This document shows, in pieces, positions 8,896 through 19,139 of a stretch of DNA of 64,000 nucleotides (position 1 is the first letter of the stretch; every line of letters begins with the position of its first letter). Made by a program: the position numbers and the translations under genes. The notes beneath the pieces are model-generated. The model saw only the letters and a program-made list of their open reading frames with translations. It had not been told where the DNA came from and did not search any database. The DNA comes from JBGPLJ01 sp963826145 (lineage in GTDB: Bacteria > Pseudomonadota > Gammaproteobacteria > Steroidobacterales > Steroidobacteraceae), in NCBI GenBank assembly GCA_963826145.1, contig CAWGVW010000001.1:1240001-1304000 (forward strand). The letters run 5' to 3'.

Positions 8896-10524
<1,629 letters not shown>

Positions 10525-10533
10525 TTCAACCCT

Positions 10534-11520
10534 TCATTGATTGAGCCAGGGCATCCGCGCGCGCAGCTTGACGCCGACCTTTTCGATCGGGTGATCAAGG
10601 TCGGCCTTGAGCAGCCGCTGATATTCCTTGCGGCCACCCTTGTTCTCCGCGATCCACTGACGCGCGAAGCGGCCAGTCTGGATCTCCTTCAGGATCTTGC
10701 CCATCGTCTTCTTCGTTCGCGCGTCCACGACTCGCGGGCCACGAGTCAGATCACCGTATTTCGCTGTTTCGCTGATGAACTGGTGCATCTTCGTGATGCC
10801 GCCTTCGTGCAGCAGGTCGACGATCAGCTTCAGTTCGTGCAGCACTTCGTAGTAGGCAACCTCCGGCTGATAGCCCGCTTCCACGAGCGTCTCGAATCCT
10901 TTGGCGACGAGCTCCGTGCAACCGCCGCACAACACGGCTTGTTCGCCGAAGAGGTCCGTCTCCGTTTCTTCTGCAAAGGTGGTCTCAAGAACGCCACCAC
11001 GTGTGCCGCCGATACCGTGCGCATAGGCGAGGGCTTTCGCATGCGCTGACCCCGAAAGGTCCTGCGCCACGGCGATGAGGCAAGGCACGCCGCGACCTTG
11101 CTGATACTGGCGGCGCACGAGATCACCAGGACCCTTAGGTGCGATCAGGACGACATCGAGATCCTTGCGCGGCTTGATCTGTTTGAAATGAATGTTGAAG
11201 CCGTGCGCGAAGAGGATCGTCGCGCCCTTCTTCAGACTCGTCTTTACGTGATCGTAGAGTTCGCGTTGGGCGAGATCCGGTACGAGGAAAGCGATGAGTT
11301 CCGCGCCCTTCGCCGCGTCCTGCGGCTCAGCAACCTCCAGACCGTCCTTTCTTGCCTTGCGCCAGCTGGCGCCACCCTTGCGTACTCCGACCACGACCTT
11401 GAAGCCGCTGTCATGCAGATTGAGCGCGTGCGCTCGGCCCTGGCTGCCATAGCCGAGCACGGCGATACGGGCGCCCTTGAGGGCTTTCTTGTCGACGTCC
11501 TTCTGCGAATACAACTGCAT
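10534..11520 (-). CDS. ilvC: Ketol-acid reductoisomerase IlvC, class I
   Basis: NADPH-dependent enzyme that isomerises and reduces acetolactate or acetohydroxybutyrate in valine and isoleucine synthesis. 328 aa, the short class I form. Rossmann motif IAVLGYGSQGRAHALNL, substrate/metal region APKGPGDLVRRQY, and the Mg-binding helices EETETDLFGEQAVLCGG and AYYEVLHELKLIVDLL are intact. First structural gene of the operon; an attenuator terminator ends 37 nt before its ATG, and GAGGAG precedes the start. Confidence 0.97.
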   Translation of the reverse strand: MQLYSQKDVDKKALKGARIAVLGYGSQGRAHALNLHDSGFKVVVGVRKGGASWRKARKDGLEVAEPQDAAKGAELIAFLVPDLAQRELYDHVKTSLKKGATILFAHGFNIHFKQIKPRKDLDVVLIAPKGPGDLVRRQYQQGRGVPCLIAVAQDLSGSAHAKALAYAHGIGGTRGGVLETTFAEETETDLFGEQAVLCGGCTELVAKGFETLVEAGYQPEVAYYEVLHELKLIVDLLHEGGITKMHQFISETAKYGDLTRGPRVVDARTKKTMGKILKEIQTGRFARQWIAENKGGRKEYQRLLKADLDHPIEKVGVKLRARMPWLNQ

Positions 11521-11556
11521 GTCGAAAACTCCTCACGATGTCTGTTTCTGGCGGCG

Positions 11557-11595
11557 AAAAAAAACCCCGCTGCGGCTTCGGGCCGGTGCGGGGTT
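11557..11595 (-). terminator. Attenuator terminator in the ilvC leader
   Basis: On the minus strand CCCCGC (11570-11565 arm on the distal side, 11593-11588 on the proximal side) closes a GC-rich hairpin with inner CGGC/GCCG pairs, followed by eight U. It lies between a Leu/Ile-rich leader ORF and ilvC. The proximal arm (CCCGCACC, 11592-11585) can instead pair with GGTGCGGG (11653-11646) inside the leader ORF, giving an 8-bp antiterminator. This is the classical layout for ribosome-mediated attenuation. Confidence 0.85.
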
Positions 11596-11633
11596 CCTGT
11601 TTTCTGGTGGCCTCGACGATTTGCTCTCTTGCG

Positions 11634-11747
11634 TCAGGTCAGGATCCCGCACCTCCGACTAAGGAGCGGCAGGTCAAGAATGCTAAGCAGCACGCCGGCC
11701 GGCGAGGCAGTGCATGGAGCGGCAAATGGGCTGGCGGGCGGGGTCAT
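11634..11747 (-). CDS. ilvC operon leader peptide (37 aa), attenuation control
   Basis: Short ORF from ATG 11747 to TGA 11634. Its second half is GVLLSILDLPLLSRRCGILT: ten of the last nineteen residues are Leu, Ile or Val. Codons 31-35 encode the antiterminator segment, so a ribosome stalled on the Leu/Ile codons leaves it free to pair with the terminator's proximal arm, while a ribosome reaching the stop covers it. No strong Shine-Dalgarno sequence precedes the ATG, which is the weak point; a downstream GTG at about codon 19 is an alternative start. The peptide itself would have no other function. Confidence 0.75.
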   Translation of the reverse strand: MTPPASPFAAPCTASPAGVLLSILDLPLLSRRCGILT

Positions 11748-11930
11748 GATCGATCGAAGCGTATCCGGCTTTGTCGTCGGGCAAGTACTCAAGCCGAGTC
11801 AAGGGCTTGGGCCGATGTGAGCATAGCCACCCTCAATTTGTCAACGTCCGTTGCCGTTGGAGTCCGGACGATCAGTTTCCGGCGCGTTGCACTCTTTCAC
11901 GCGAGCGGCGATTCCCTTAGCCTCGTTGGC

Positions 11931-13325
11931 ATGGGTGTGTTTCACGCAGGACCGACCACCAGCGCGATCCGAATCTCGTTGGTCACGGAATCCGGTCTCG
12001 GTGCTTGGCTCGGCGCGCAGCCGCCGGCGGCGCGCGCGTGGGCCGCCGCAATGGGGTTCAAGGGCGAGCGCCATAAGCTGCTTGTCGTGCCAGGCTCGCA
12101 GGGCGAAGTGGCATGCGTCGCCCTCGGCGTCGGAAACCTCGCGGATCTTGCCAACTTGTCGCTCTGGCACACCGCGCCCTTGCCTGATCGGTTGCCCCCC
12201 GGGGTTTACATGTTCGCCGATCGGCTGGACATGCGGACCGCAACCCAAGCTGCACTCGGCTGGGCGGTCGGCGCATATCGTTTCGAACGTTATCGCAAGG
12301 GGTCCCCAAAGGCCGAGGCTACGCTCGTCTGGCCCGACCAATGCGATCAACGTTACGTTGAAAGCGCCGCGCGTGCGCTCGGCTGGGCGAGGGACCTCAT
12401 TAATACACCCGCCAACGACATGAGCCCCGCGCAGCTCGCGAACGAGGCGGCGCGCATGGCGGAGCGCTGTGGAGCGGCGTATGAGGTCGTGGTCGGCGAG
12501 GAGCTGTTGAGACGCAACTATCCCGCTATACACGCGGTGGGCCGCGCCTCCATGGTGCCGCCTCGCCTGATCGATGTTCGCTGGGGGCGCAGCGAGCTCC
12601 CGCTCGTGACTCTCGTCGGCAAAGGCGTGTGCTTCGACAGCGGTGGCCTCGACGTCAAGCCCACCGCAGGCATGCAATTGATGAAGAAGGACATGGGCGG
12701 TGCCGCGTGCGTGCTGGCGGCTGCACAGATGATCATGGAGTCGGCGTTGCCCATTCGGCTGCGCGTGCTGGTCCCGGCGGTGGAGAACAGTATCTCGGGC
12801 GATGCCTACAGGCCAGGCGATGTCCTTCGCACGCGCAAGGGCCTGAGCGTTGAAATCGGCAATACCGATGCGGAAGGGCGGCTCGTCCTCGGCGACTGCC
12901 TGGCCGAAGCGGATGCCACCGGATCGGATCTCATCATCGATCTTGCGACACTGACTGGCGCGGCGAGGGTGGCGCTCGGACCCGAACTGCCGGCCGCATT
13001 TTCGAGTGACGCGGGATTGCTCAAGGAGTTCGTCAAGGTCGCCGATGTCGAGCATGACCCTGTCTGGCCGATGCCCCTGTGGGCGGGCTATGAAGATGAG
13101 TTCGCGAGCAAAGTTGCGGACCTCAATAATGTGTCCGCGACGAGCTATGCCGGATCGGTGATCGCGGCGCTCTTTCTCAAGCGGTTCGTTACTGAGTGTC
13201 CGCGCTGGCTGCACGTCGACCTGTTCGCCTGGAACGCGAAGGAGCGGCCAGGGCGGCCTGTTGGAGCGGAAGCGCAGTGCGTGCGAGCCGTCCACGCTTT
13301 GTTAATCCAGCGCTATGATCGATAA
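11931..13325 (+). CDS. Leucyl aminopeptidase family protein (peptidase M17)
   Basis: Cytosolic metallo-aminopeptidase, 464 aa from the ATG at 11931. Catalytic C-terminal domain carries VTLVGKGVCFDSGGLDVKP (metal Lys and Asp), MKKDMGGAACVLAA, the signature NTDAEGRL, and DLATLTGAARVALG. The N-terminal domain is short and divergent, as in the aminopeptidases annotated near pepB rather than classic PepA. Longer readings from further upstream overlap the ilvC leader on the other strand and add sequence with no family resemblance, so they are not used. The stop abuts the ilvD ATG with no gap, so both are co-transcribed. It may recycle peptides into free amino acids; substrate is unknown. Confidence 0.9.
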   Translation: MGVFHAGPTTSAIRISLVTESGLGAWLGAQPPAARAWAAAMGFKGERHKLLVVPGSQGEVACVALGVGNLADLANLSLWHTAPLPDRLPPGVYMFADRLDMRTATQAALGWAVGAYRFERYRKGSPKAEATLVWPDQCDQRYVESAARALGWARDLINTPANDMSPAQLANEAARMAERCGAAYEVVVGEELLRRNYPAIHAVGRASMVPPRLIDVRWGRSELPLVTLVGKGVCFDSGGLDVKPTAGMQLMKKDMGGAACVLAAAQMIMESALPIRLRVLVPAVENSISGDAYRPGDVLRTRKGLSVEIGNTDAEGRLVLGDCLAEADATGSDLIIDLATLTGAARVALGPELPAAFSSDAGLLKEFVKVADVEHDPVWPMPLWAGYEDEFASKVADLNNVSATSYAGSVIAALFLKRFVTECPRWLHVDLFAWNAKERPGRPVGAEAQCVRAVHALLIQRYDR

Positions 13326-15044
13326 ATGAAAAAGAAAGCGAATCCCCGCGAGTACTCGAGCCGCGTAGTTGACGGTCTCAAGCAGACGCCTAGCCGGGCG
13401 ATGCTGCGTGCCGTCGGATTCACCGATGCGGATTTCTCCAAGCCGCAGATCGGCATCGCATCGACCTGGAGCAATCTCACGCCGTGCAATATGCACATCG
13501 ATGCCCTGGCCCGGATCGCGGCGGCGGCGGCAGATCGGGCGGGCGGCAAGAGCGTGACGTTCAACACGATTACGGTGTCCGACGGGATTTCGATGGGATC
13601 GCCGGGGATGCGCTACTCGCTCGTATCGCGCGAAGTCATCGCCGATTCCATCGAGACCGTGGTTGGGGCGCAGGGTTTTGACGGTCTGGTCGCTATCGGC
13701 GGCTGCGACAAGAACATGCCGGGCTGCGCCATGGCAATCGCGCGCCTGAACCGGCCGGCGGTCTTTGTCTACGGCGGCACGATTCGACCGGGCGCCAAGC
13801 GGCGCGACATCGTTTCGGTTTTCGAGGCGGTGGGTGGCTACGCGAGCGGCCGTGTCGGAGATGCCGAGCTCGCCGAAGTCGAGCGAACCGCTATACCCGG
13901 GCCCGGCAGCTGCGGCGGCATGTATACCGCCAACACGATGGCATCGGCACTCGAGGCGCTCGGCCTCAGTCTGCCGGACAGCTCCGCACAGGAAGCCGTG
14001 TCCGTCAACAAGCAGGACGACTGTCAGCGCGCCGGTGAAGCCGTCGTAGCGCTCGTCCAATCAGGCTTGCGTCCCGCCGATATATTGACTCGCAAGGCAT
14101 TCGAGAATGCGATCACGGTTGTTATCGCGCTCGGCGGGTCGACGAACGCCGTCCTCCATCTGCTTGCGATCGCGCATGCGGCACGCGTTCGGCTGAAACT
14201 CGACGACTTCACGCGCATCGGCCGGCGCGTGCCGGTCCTGGCGGATCTGAAACCGAGCGGCCAATTCCTGATGTCCGAACTCATCGCAATCGGCGGTATC
14301 CAGCCGCTCATGAAAACGCTCTTGGATGGCGGGTTGCTGCACGGGGAATGCATGACGGTAACCGGCAAGCCCCTCCGGGAGAATCTGGCGGGCATTGCGC
14401 CGTATCCGGCGGGCCAGGAGGTAGTGCGCTCCATCGAACGGCCGATTAAGAAAGACAGCCACCTGGTGGTCCTTCGCGGAAATCTTGCGCCCGAGGGAGC
14501 GATTGCAAAGATTACCGGCAAGGAAGGTCTGAGCTTCGTTGGAGTGGCACGCGTTTTCGATTCCGAAGAAGCATCGCTCCAGGCAATCCTTGATGGCACG
14601 GTGAGGGCGGGCGAGGTTGTAGTGATCCGGTACGAGGGACCGCGTGGCGGACCTGGCATGAGGGAAATGCTGAGCCCGACGGGTGCCCTGATGGGAAAGG
14701 GCCTCGGTGACAAGGTCGCGCTCATCACGGATGGCCGATTCTCCGGCGGCAGTCACGGCTTCGTCGTTGGACACGTTGCTCCGGAGGCCGCGCTCGGCGG
14801 ACCGATTAGTCTGGTCCGCACTGGTGACCACATCCGGATCGACGCCAGGAAGCGCGAAATCCATCTCGAAGTCACGGCCGTCGAGCTCACCCGCCGACGC
14901 CGATCCTGGCGAAATCCAAAGCCGGCGCCGCCCCAGGGTGTGCTCAGCAAGTACGCCGCCACGGTTTCCAGCGCCTCCTTGGGGGCGGTTACTGACGCTC
15001 CGGCACCTGTCGCGGCGAGCGGCCGAAAGCGCAGGACACGCTGA
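13326..15044 (+). CDS. ilvD: Dihydroxy-acid dehydratase IlvD
   Basis: Iron-sulfur dehydratase for the penultimate step of Val/Ile synthesis, 572 aa. Cysteines C54 (TPCNMH), C127 (GGCDKNMPGC) and C196 (GPGSCGGMY) match the three ligands of the [2Fe-2S] type rather than the E. coli [4Fe-4S] type. MG-binding NKQDD and SGGSHGFVVGHVAPEA are present. The C-terminus ends in a basic Ala/Arg-rich tail of about 35 residues (from VSSASLGAV). Start ATG 13326 follows the aminopeptidase stop directly. It is transcribed away from the ilvC operon rather than within it. Confidence 0.95.
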   Translation: MKKKANPREYSSRVVDGLKQTPSRAMLRAVGFTDADFSKPQIGIASTWSNLTPCNMHIDALARIAAAAADRAGGKSVTFNTITVSDGISMGSPGMRYSLVSREVIADSIETVVGAQGFDGLVAIGGCDKNMPGCAMAIARLNRPAVFVYGGTIRPGAKRRDIVSVFEAVGGYASGRVGDAELAEVERTAIPGPGSCGGMYTANTMASALEALGLSLPDSSAQEAVSVNKQDDCQRAGEAVVALVQSGLRPADILTRKAFENAITVVIALGGSTNAVLHLLAIAHAARVRLKLDDFTRIGRRVPVLADLKPSGQFLMSELIAIGGIQPLMKTLLDGGLLHGECMTVTGKPLRENLAGIAPYPAGQEVVRSIERPIKKDSHLVVLRGNLAPEGAIAKITGKEGLSFVGVARVFDSEEASLQAILDGTVRAGEVVVIRYEGPRGGPGMREMLSPTGALMGKGLGDKVALITDGRFSGGSHGFVVGHVAPEAALGGPISLVRTGDHIRIDARKREIHLEVTAVELTRRRRSWRNPKPAPPQGVLSKYAATVSSASLGAVTDAPAPVAASGRKRRTR

Positions 15045-15415
15045 AGATTAAGGGCTTTGCACTGGGTGACGAGTGTTGCTCGCAGGATCGCGTCGAATGG
15101 AGATTTTTGCGGCGTCGAATAAGTCAGTTACCCGTTGTGTTGTCGAGACTGTCCGGGTACAGTTTCCCCCGAACACGCGGGGCGGTAAGGGTTTTTACGG
15201 TGCAGCAAGCCTTGATGAGAGGCTTGCATGCAGGCAAAGCGGGGACCGCCATGCGAATGACTCATAACTATTTTTCGCGAACAGAAACCGAACCCGGACA
15301 TGCACCCTTTGCGTTAGCAACGACGGCTTGAGCGTGGGCGGGTCAAAACGGAGCCGTCGCGATACTCAAGCGGTGCCATAGAAAACGAGGCTAAACCTGC
15401 GAGTTGCCGCTATCC
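15045..15415. other. Intergenic region ilvD-tonB (371 nt)
   Basis: No convincing gene. It holds a perfect 8-bp hairpin (GCAAGCCT/AGGCTTGC, 15205-15227) without a U-run, and a 5-6-5 inverted repeat ACTGT/ACAGT (15148-15163) that could be an operator upstream of tonB. Two short readings (64 and 74 codons) lack ribosome sites and any family resemblance. Confidence 0.5.
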
Positions 15416-16033
15416 ATGCCAGCTAACAATCAATCGACCGGCGTACTGAATCGACGACTTGTCGCGTTCGTGATTCTGGTTCTGTTCCATGTCCTGCTGC
15501 TTTGGGGCCTGGCTAATGGTCTGGCCCGCAAAGCTGTCGAAATGCTCGCGCCTCCGATCGAAGTCGAGAACATCGAAGATCAGAGGAAGGAAGATCGCGA
15601 GCCGCCGCCGCCCCCGCCAAAGATGGATATACCACCGCCGTTCGTCCCAGCGCCCGACATCAATATCGAGGCGCCGGTCGAGACAAACACTATTGCGGTA
15701 GTGCGCCAGGAGGCACCGCCGCCGCCGCCCCCGCCCCCGGTGGCGCGAACCCCGGCCAGGCAGGACCCGCGCCGGCCGTTCTCGCGTCCCGAGTACCCGG
15801 CGGCGTCAAAGCGTAACGGCGAGGAGGGCACCGTAGTGATGTTGCTGCTCGTCACGGAAGATGGGCGGGTGGCAGACGCGAAGCTCGACAAATCGAGCGG
15901 GTTCACCCGGCTCGATGAAGCAGCGTTGCGTGAGTCGCGCCGCTGGCGCGTCATTCCGGCGAAGGAAGGCGACAAGCCGGTCGCGTCATGGAGCCGGTTT
16001 GCGATGACATTCCGCCTCACGGACGCGGATTGA
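15416..16033 (+). CDS. tonB: TonB-family energy transducer
   Basis: Inner-membrane protein, 205 aa, that carries proton-motive-force energy from ExbB/ExbD to outer-membrane receptors. One N-terminal membrane helix (VAFVILVLFHVLLLWGLANG, about residues 14-33), a periplasmic Pro-rich spacer with two oligoproline runs (about 61-110), and a C-terminal TonB domain with YPAASKRNGEEGTVVMLLLV, GRVADAKLDKSSGFTRLDEAAL and a final beta strand FAMTFRL. ATG 15416 is preferred to a TTG at 15404. It heads a five-gene operon. Confidence 0.92.
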   Translation: MPANNQSTGVLNRRLVAFVILVLFHVLLLWGLANGLARKAVEMLAPPIEVENIEDQRKEDREPPPPPPKMDIPPPFVPAPDINIEAPVETNTIAVVRQEAPPPPPPPPVARTPARQDPRRPFSRPEYPAASKRNGEEGTVVMLLLVTEDGRVADAKLDKSSGFTRLDEAALRESRRWRVIPAKEGDKPVASWSRFAMTFRLTDAD

Positions 16034-16105
16034 TTACAGAACACTGGCAAGGTACGTGGGGCTTCACCCGGGTTTAAGCGCAAAACAAAAGAGGATGATT
16101 CGTTT

Positions 16106-16852
16106 ATGGCCACCGAAAATGCTGTGATTGAGAACCCATATGGCCTGCAGGCGCTCTGGGAACAGGGCGGCTTCGTGTCGCGGGGCACACTGTTCGTTCT
16201 CCTCATCATGTCCATGATGTCGTGGTACGTGATGATCACGAAGGCCTGGGATCAGCGCCGCCTCAAGAAGTTTGCGCTTGCCGCGGAGAAGGACTTCTGG
16301 AAAGCGGGCAACGTGAAGGAAGGCGTGTCGCTGCTAAAGGGCAACGACAACGCATTTCGCCAGATTGCGGAAGACGGTCTGAACGCCGCCCAGCATCACG
16401 AAGGCAAGCTCACCGATCAGATCGATCTGCATGAGTGGATCACGCAGGCTCTGCAGCGCTCGGTTGACAGCATTACGGGCAAGATGCAGTCGGGTCTGCC
16501 GGTGCTCGCGTCCGTGGGCTCGACCGCTCCGTTCGTCGGCTTGTTCGGCACGGTCTGGGGCATCTACAACGCGCTCATCAGCATCGGCATCGCCGGCCAG
16601 GCTTCAATCGACAAGGTCGCCGGACCCGTCGGTGAAGCCTTGATCATGACGGCATTCGGCCTATTCGTGGCCGTTCCCGCGGTGCTCGGATACAACATCC
16701 TGCTGCGCAGGAATAAGGTGGTGCTCGAGAAGGTCAACTACTTCGCGCATGACCTGCACGCCTACTTGCTGTCGGGTTCGCGCGTCGGTGGTTCGGCGCC
16801 GGGCGCCAAGCCGGCGGCGGGCGGCGCTCCGGGCTCGGGCATCAAGCGTTAA
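16106..16852 (+). CDS. exbB: MotA/TolQ/ExbB proton channel protein
   Basis: Proton-channel subunit of the TonB complex, 248 aa. Helix 1 lies near residues 28-48 (TLFVLLIMSMMSWYVMI); a cytoplasmic domain follows; helices 2 and 3 are near 135-160 (ASVGSTAPFVGLFGTVWGIYNAL) and 178-200 (ALIMTAFGLFVAVPAVLGYNILL), the conserved MotA/TolQ block. The C-terminus is a Gly/Ala/Pro-rich tail. AGAGGATG precedes the ATG. Confidence 0.94.
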   Translation: MATENAVIENPYGLQALWEQGGFVSRGTLFVLLIMSMMSWYVMITKAWDQRRLKKFALAAEKDFWKAGNVKEGVSLLKGNDNAFRQIAEDGLNAAQHHEGKLTDQIDLHEWITQALQRSVDSITGKMQSGLPVLASVGSTAPFVGLFGTVWGIYNALISIGIAGQASIDKVAGPVGEALIMTAFGLFVAVPAVLGYNILLRRNKVVLEKVNYFAHDLHAYLLSGSRVGGSAPGAKPAAGGAPGSGIKR

Positions 16853-16893
16853 TGCATTCGGCGGGACGCACAGCGGTCTAGAGGTTCCGACAC

Positions 16894-17325
16894 ATGGCGA
16901 TGAACGTTCCTGGCTCTAGTGCCGACGAAGGCAACCCGATGTCGGACATCAACACAACGCCGCTCGTCGACGTGATGCTGGTGCTCCTCATCATTTTCAT
17001 CATCACGGTGCCCGTGTTGACGCACTTCGTGAAGGTGGATTTGCCGAAGGCAAACAACGAAGCCACTGTCACAAAGCCCGAGAACATCAATCTCTCGATT
17101 GATTTCGACGGCAGGGTCTACTGGAACGACGCGGCGCTCCCCGACCTGCAGACCCTGGTGGATCGCCTGCACAACGTGGCGGTCGCCGTTCCTCAACCCG
17201 AGGTTCATATCCGTGCCGACAAGCGGGTGAAGTATGAGTACGTGGGCCGCGTCCTCATCCTCACTCAACGCAGCGGCATCCTGAAGGTCGGGTTCATTAC
17301 CGAGCCCAACCTTCGGCAGCGTTAA
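16894..17325 (+). CDS. exbD: Biopolymer transport protein ExbD (first copy)
   Basis: 143-aa TonB-system stator protein with one membrane helix. MSDINTTPLVDVMLVLLIIF carries the conserved channel Asp (in LVDVM), followed by a small periplasmic domain ending in VLILTQRSGILKVGFITEP. About 60 nt separate it from the second copy, with which it shares the same plan but only moderate identity, so the duplication is old. Confidence 0.94.
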   Translation: MAMNVPGSSADEGNPMSDINTTPLVDVMLVLLIIFIITVPVLTHFVKVDLPKANNEATVTKPENINLSIDFDGRVYWNDAALPDLQTLVDRLHNVAVAVPQPEVHIRADKRVKYEYVGRVLILTQRSGILKVGFITEPNLRQR

Positions 17326-17356
17326 ACGGTCGACGCCCACTTTCGGAGAGCTCAAA

Positions 17357-17776
17357 ATGGCGATGCAGGTCGGTTCCAGTGACGATGCCTCGATGTGCGA
17401 GATGAATACGACGCCGCTCATCGACGTCATGCTGGTCTTGCTCATCGTGTTCATCATCACCATTCCGGTGCTGACACACGCCGTGAAGCTCGACAATCCG
17501 ATCGGCAATCCGCCGCCGCCACTGGTGCAGCCGGAAGTGATCAATCTCGAGATCGACTTCGACAACACGATCCTCTGGAATGCGACTCCGATCGATATGC
17601 CGACCCTGATTTCTTACCTGCAGAGCGAATCGACAAAGGTGCCACAGCCCGAGGTCCACCTGAAGCCGAACAAGCGCTCGAAGTACGATACGGTCGCCAA
17701 GGTGCTTGCCGCTTGCCAGCGCAATGGCATCAAGAAGATCGGCTTTGTCGGCAACGAGCAGTTCCTGTCCGAGTAG
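17357..17776 (+). CDS. exbD: Biopolymer transport protein ExbD (second copy)
   Basis: 139 aa, one helix with MCEMNTTPLIDVMLVLLIVF (channel Asp in LIDVM) and a periplasmic domain with PQPEVHLKPNKRSKYDTVAKVLAACQRNGIKKIGFVGNEQF. Tandem exbD genes next to tonB-exbB are known from Xanthomonas, where exbD2 has a role separate from iron uptake; here the two may form a mixed stator. GGAGAGCTCAAA precedes the ATG. Confidence 0.94.
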   Translation: MAMQVGSSDDASMCEMNTTPLIDVMLVLLIVFIITIPVLTHAVKLDNPIGNPPPPLVQPEVINLEIDFDNTILWNATPIDMPTLISYLQSESTKVPQPEVHLKPNKRSKYDTVAKVLAACQRNGIKKIGFVGNEQFLSE

Positions 17777-17901
17777 CGGGGCCTGAACTTTCCCGCGTCC
17801 CTTCCGGTCTCCCAAAGTACGTAAAGCTCTTGCCGCGACGGCGCGCGTCCCGGCAAGATGCGCGGCTGTGGCGGGGCCAAATAACGGCTAGAGGATTAGA
17901 C

Positions 17902-19131
17902 ATGTTCAAGCGATCCTGGAAGACGGCATTTTCAGCAGTGGCCTTGACCGCAGTTTTCGCGGCCGGGGTCGTTTCGCAGTCCTTGGCGGCCGACGACAAG
18001 GTCGGCCAGGCGGTTGGCAAGCGCCTGCAGGAGGCTATGAAGCTGGCCGGGGAGAAGAAGCTCCCCGAGGCGGTGTCTAAAGCCAAGGAGGCGCTCGCTC
18101 AGGCCAAGACGCCGTTCGAGAACTTCAAGGCTAACGAAGTCCTCGCTTACATTGAAATCAAGTCGAATGACGCGCAGGGCGCTTTGCACGCATATGAAGC
18201 GATCATCGATTCGCCGTATCTCGACCCCGCGGAGCGCGCTCAAAACACGAAAGCGATGACGCAGCTTTACTTCCAGGCACGCAACTATCCGAAGAGCATC
18301 GAATACGGCCAGCGTGTTCTCAAGAGCTCGCCGAACGACGTCGACTTCATCGTCCTGGTGGGGCAGGCCTACTTTCTGCAAAAAGACTGCAATAGCGCTA
18401 CGCGCTACATGAACCAGGCAATCGAGGCTTCGCAAGCCGCCGGACGGGCACCGAAGGAAAACTTCTACCTCATCAAGTACCAGTGCGCGAGTGACGCCAA
18501 GAATGTCCCGGGCCAGATCGAGACATTGCAGAGCCTGGTCGCGCGCTTTCCGAGCAAGCAATATTGGAGCAGCCTGCTCACGCTCTCGAACCGCGAGCAG
18601 CCCGACAAGGTCACCCAGCATTTCTACCGCCTGAAGTTCGAGACCGATACGCTCGACTCGGTGCAAGAATTCGTGGAGATGGCGCAGCTCGCGCTGCAAT
18701 TCGGCTATCCGGGCGAAGCCCAGGCTGTCCTTGAGCGCGGCTTCAGCTCGAAGGTGCTGGAGAAAGATCCGGCCGTTGCCGAGCGCAACCGCCGCCTGCT
18801 CGAAAGCGCCAAGAAGGACGCGGACAATGATCGCAAGACCTTGCCCTTGCAGGACAAGGAAGACGCCAAGCAGAAGACCGGCGAGGCCGACGTGAAGCTT
18901 GGCTATGCCTATCTCACCTACGGCGACTCCGCGAACGCCATCACGGCGCTTGAGCGGGGAATCGCTAAGGGTGGAGTCAAGAGCCCCGCCGAGTCGCAGA
19001 TCTTCCTCGGCATGGCCTACCTCAAGGCTAAACGCACGGACGACGCCAAGAAGGTGTTTCGTTCGGTGAAGGACGATCAGCTGTTCGGTCAGGTGGCCAA
19101 GCTCTGGCTCATACGCGCCGATCAAAGCTGA
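17902..19131 (+). CDS. Periplasmic TPR protein of the TonB operon
   Basis: 409 aa from ATG 17902 with GAGGATTAGAC upstream. Signal peptide of about 28 residues (KRSWKTAFSAVALTAVFAAG, cleavage after SQSLA). The mature part is built of helical repeats: pairs of helices such as GALHAYEAIIDSPYLDP, PKSIEYGQRVLKSSPND and ANAITALERGI, typical TPRs at both ends. The position at the end of tonB-exbB-exbD-exbD matches TPR partners such as Vibrio TtpC, needed by TonB2 systems; a similar accessory role is inferred. No catalytic motif is seen. Confidence 0.85.
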   Translation: MFKRSWKTAFSAVALTAVFAAGVVSQSLAADDKVGQAVGKRLQEAMKLAGEKKLPEAVSKAKEALAQAKTPFENFKANEVLAYIEIKSNDAQGALHAYEAIIDSPYLDPAERAQNTKAMTQLYFQARNYPKSIEYGQRVLKSSPNDVDFIVLVGQAYFLQKDCNSATRYMNQAIEASQAAGRAPKENFYLIKYQCASDAKNVPGQIETLQSLVARFPSKQYWSSLLTLSNREQPDKVTQHFYRLKFETDTLDSVQEFVEMAQLALQFGYPGEAQAVLERGFSSKVLEKDPAVAERNRRLLESAKKDADNDRKTLPLQDKEDAKQKTGEADVKLGYAYLTYGDSANAITALERGIAKGGVKSPAESQIFLGMAYLKAKRTDDAKKVFRSVKDDQLFGQVAKLWLIRADQS

Positions 19132-19139
19132 GACCTTCG

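Noticed and set aside
11841..13295. Minus-strand open frame of 484 codons opposite the aminopeptidase
   Set aside because: Mirror of the M17 coding sequence in GC-rich DNA; no recognisable domain, no ribosome site.
15073..15331. Two short open frames between ilvD and tonB
   Set aside because: No ribosome site, no similarity, overlapping each other in different frames.
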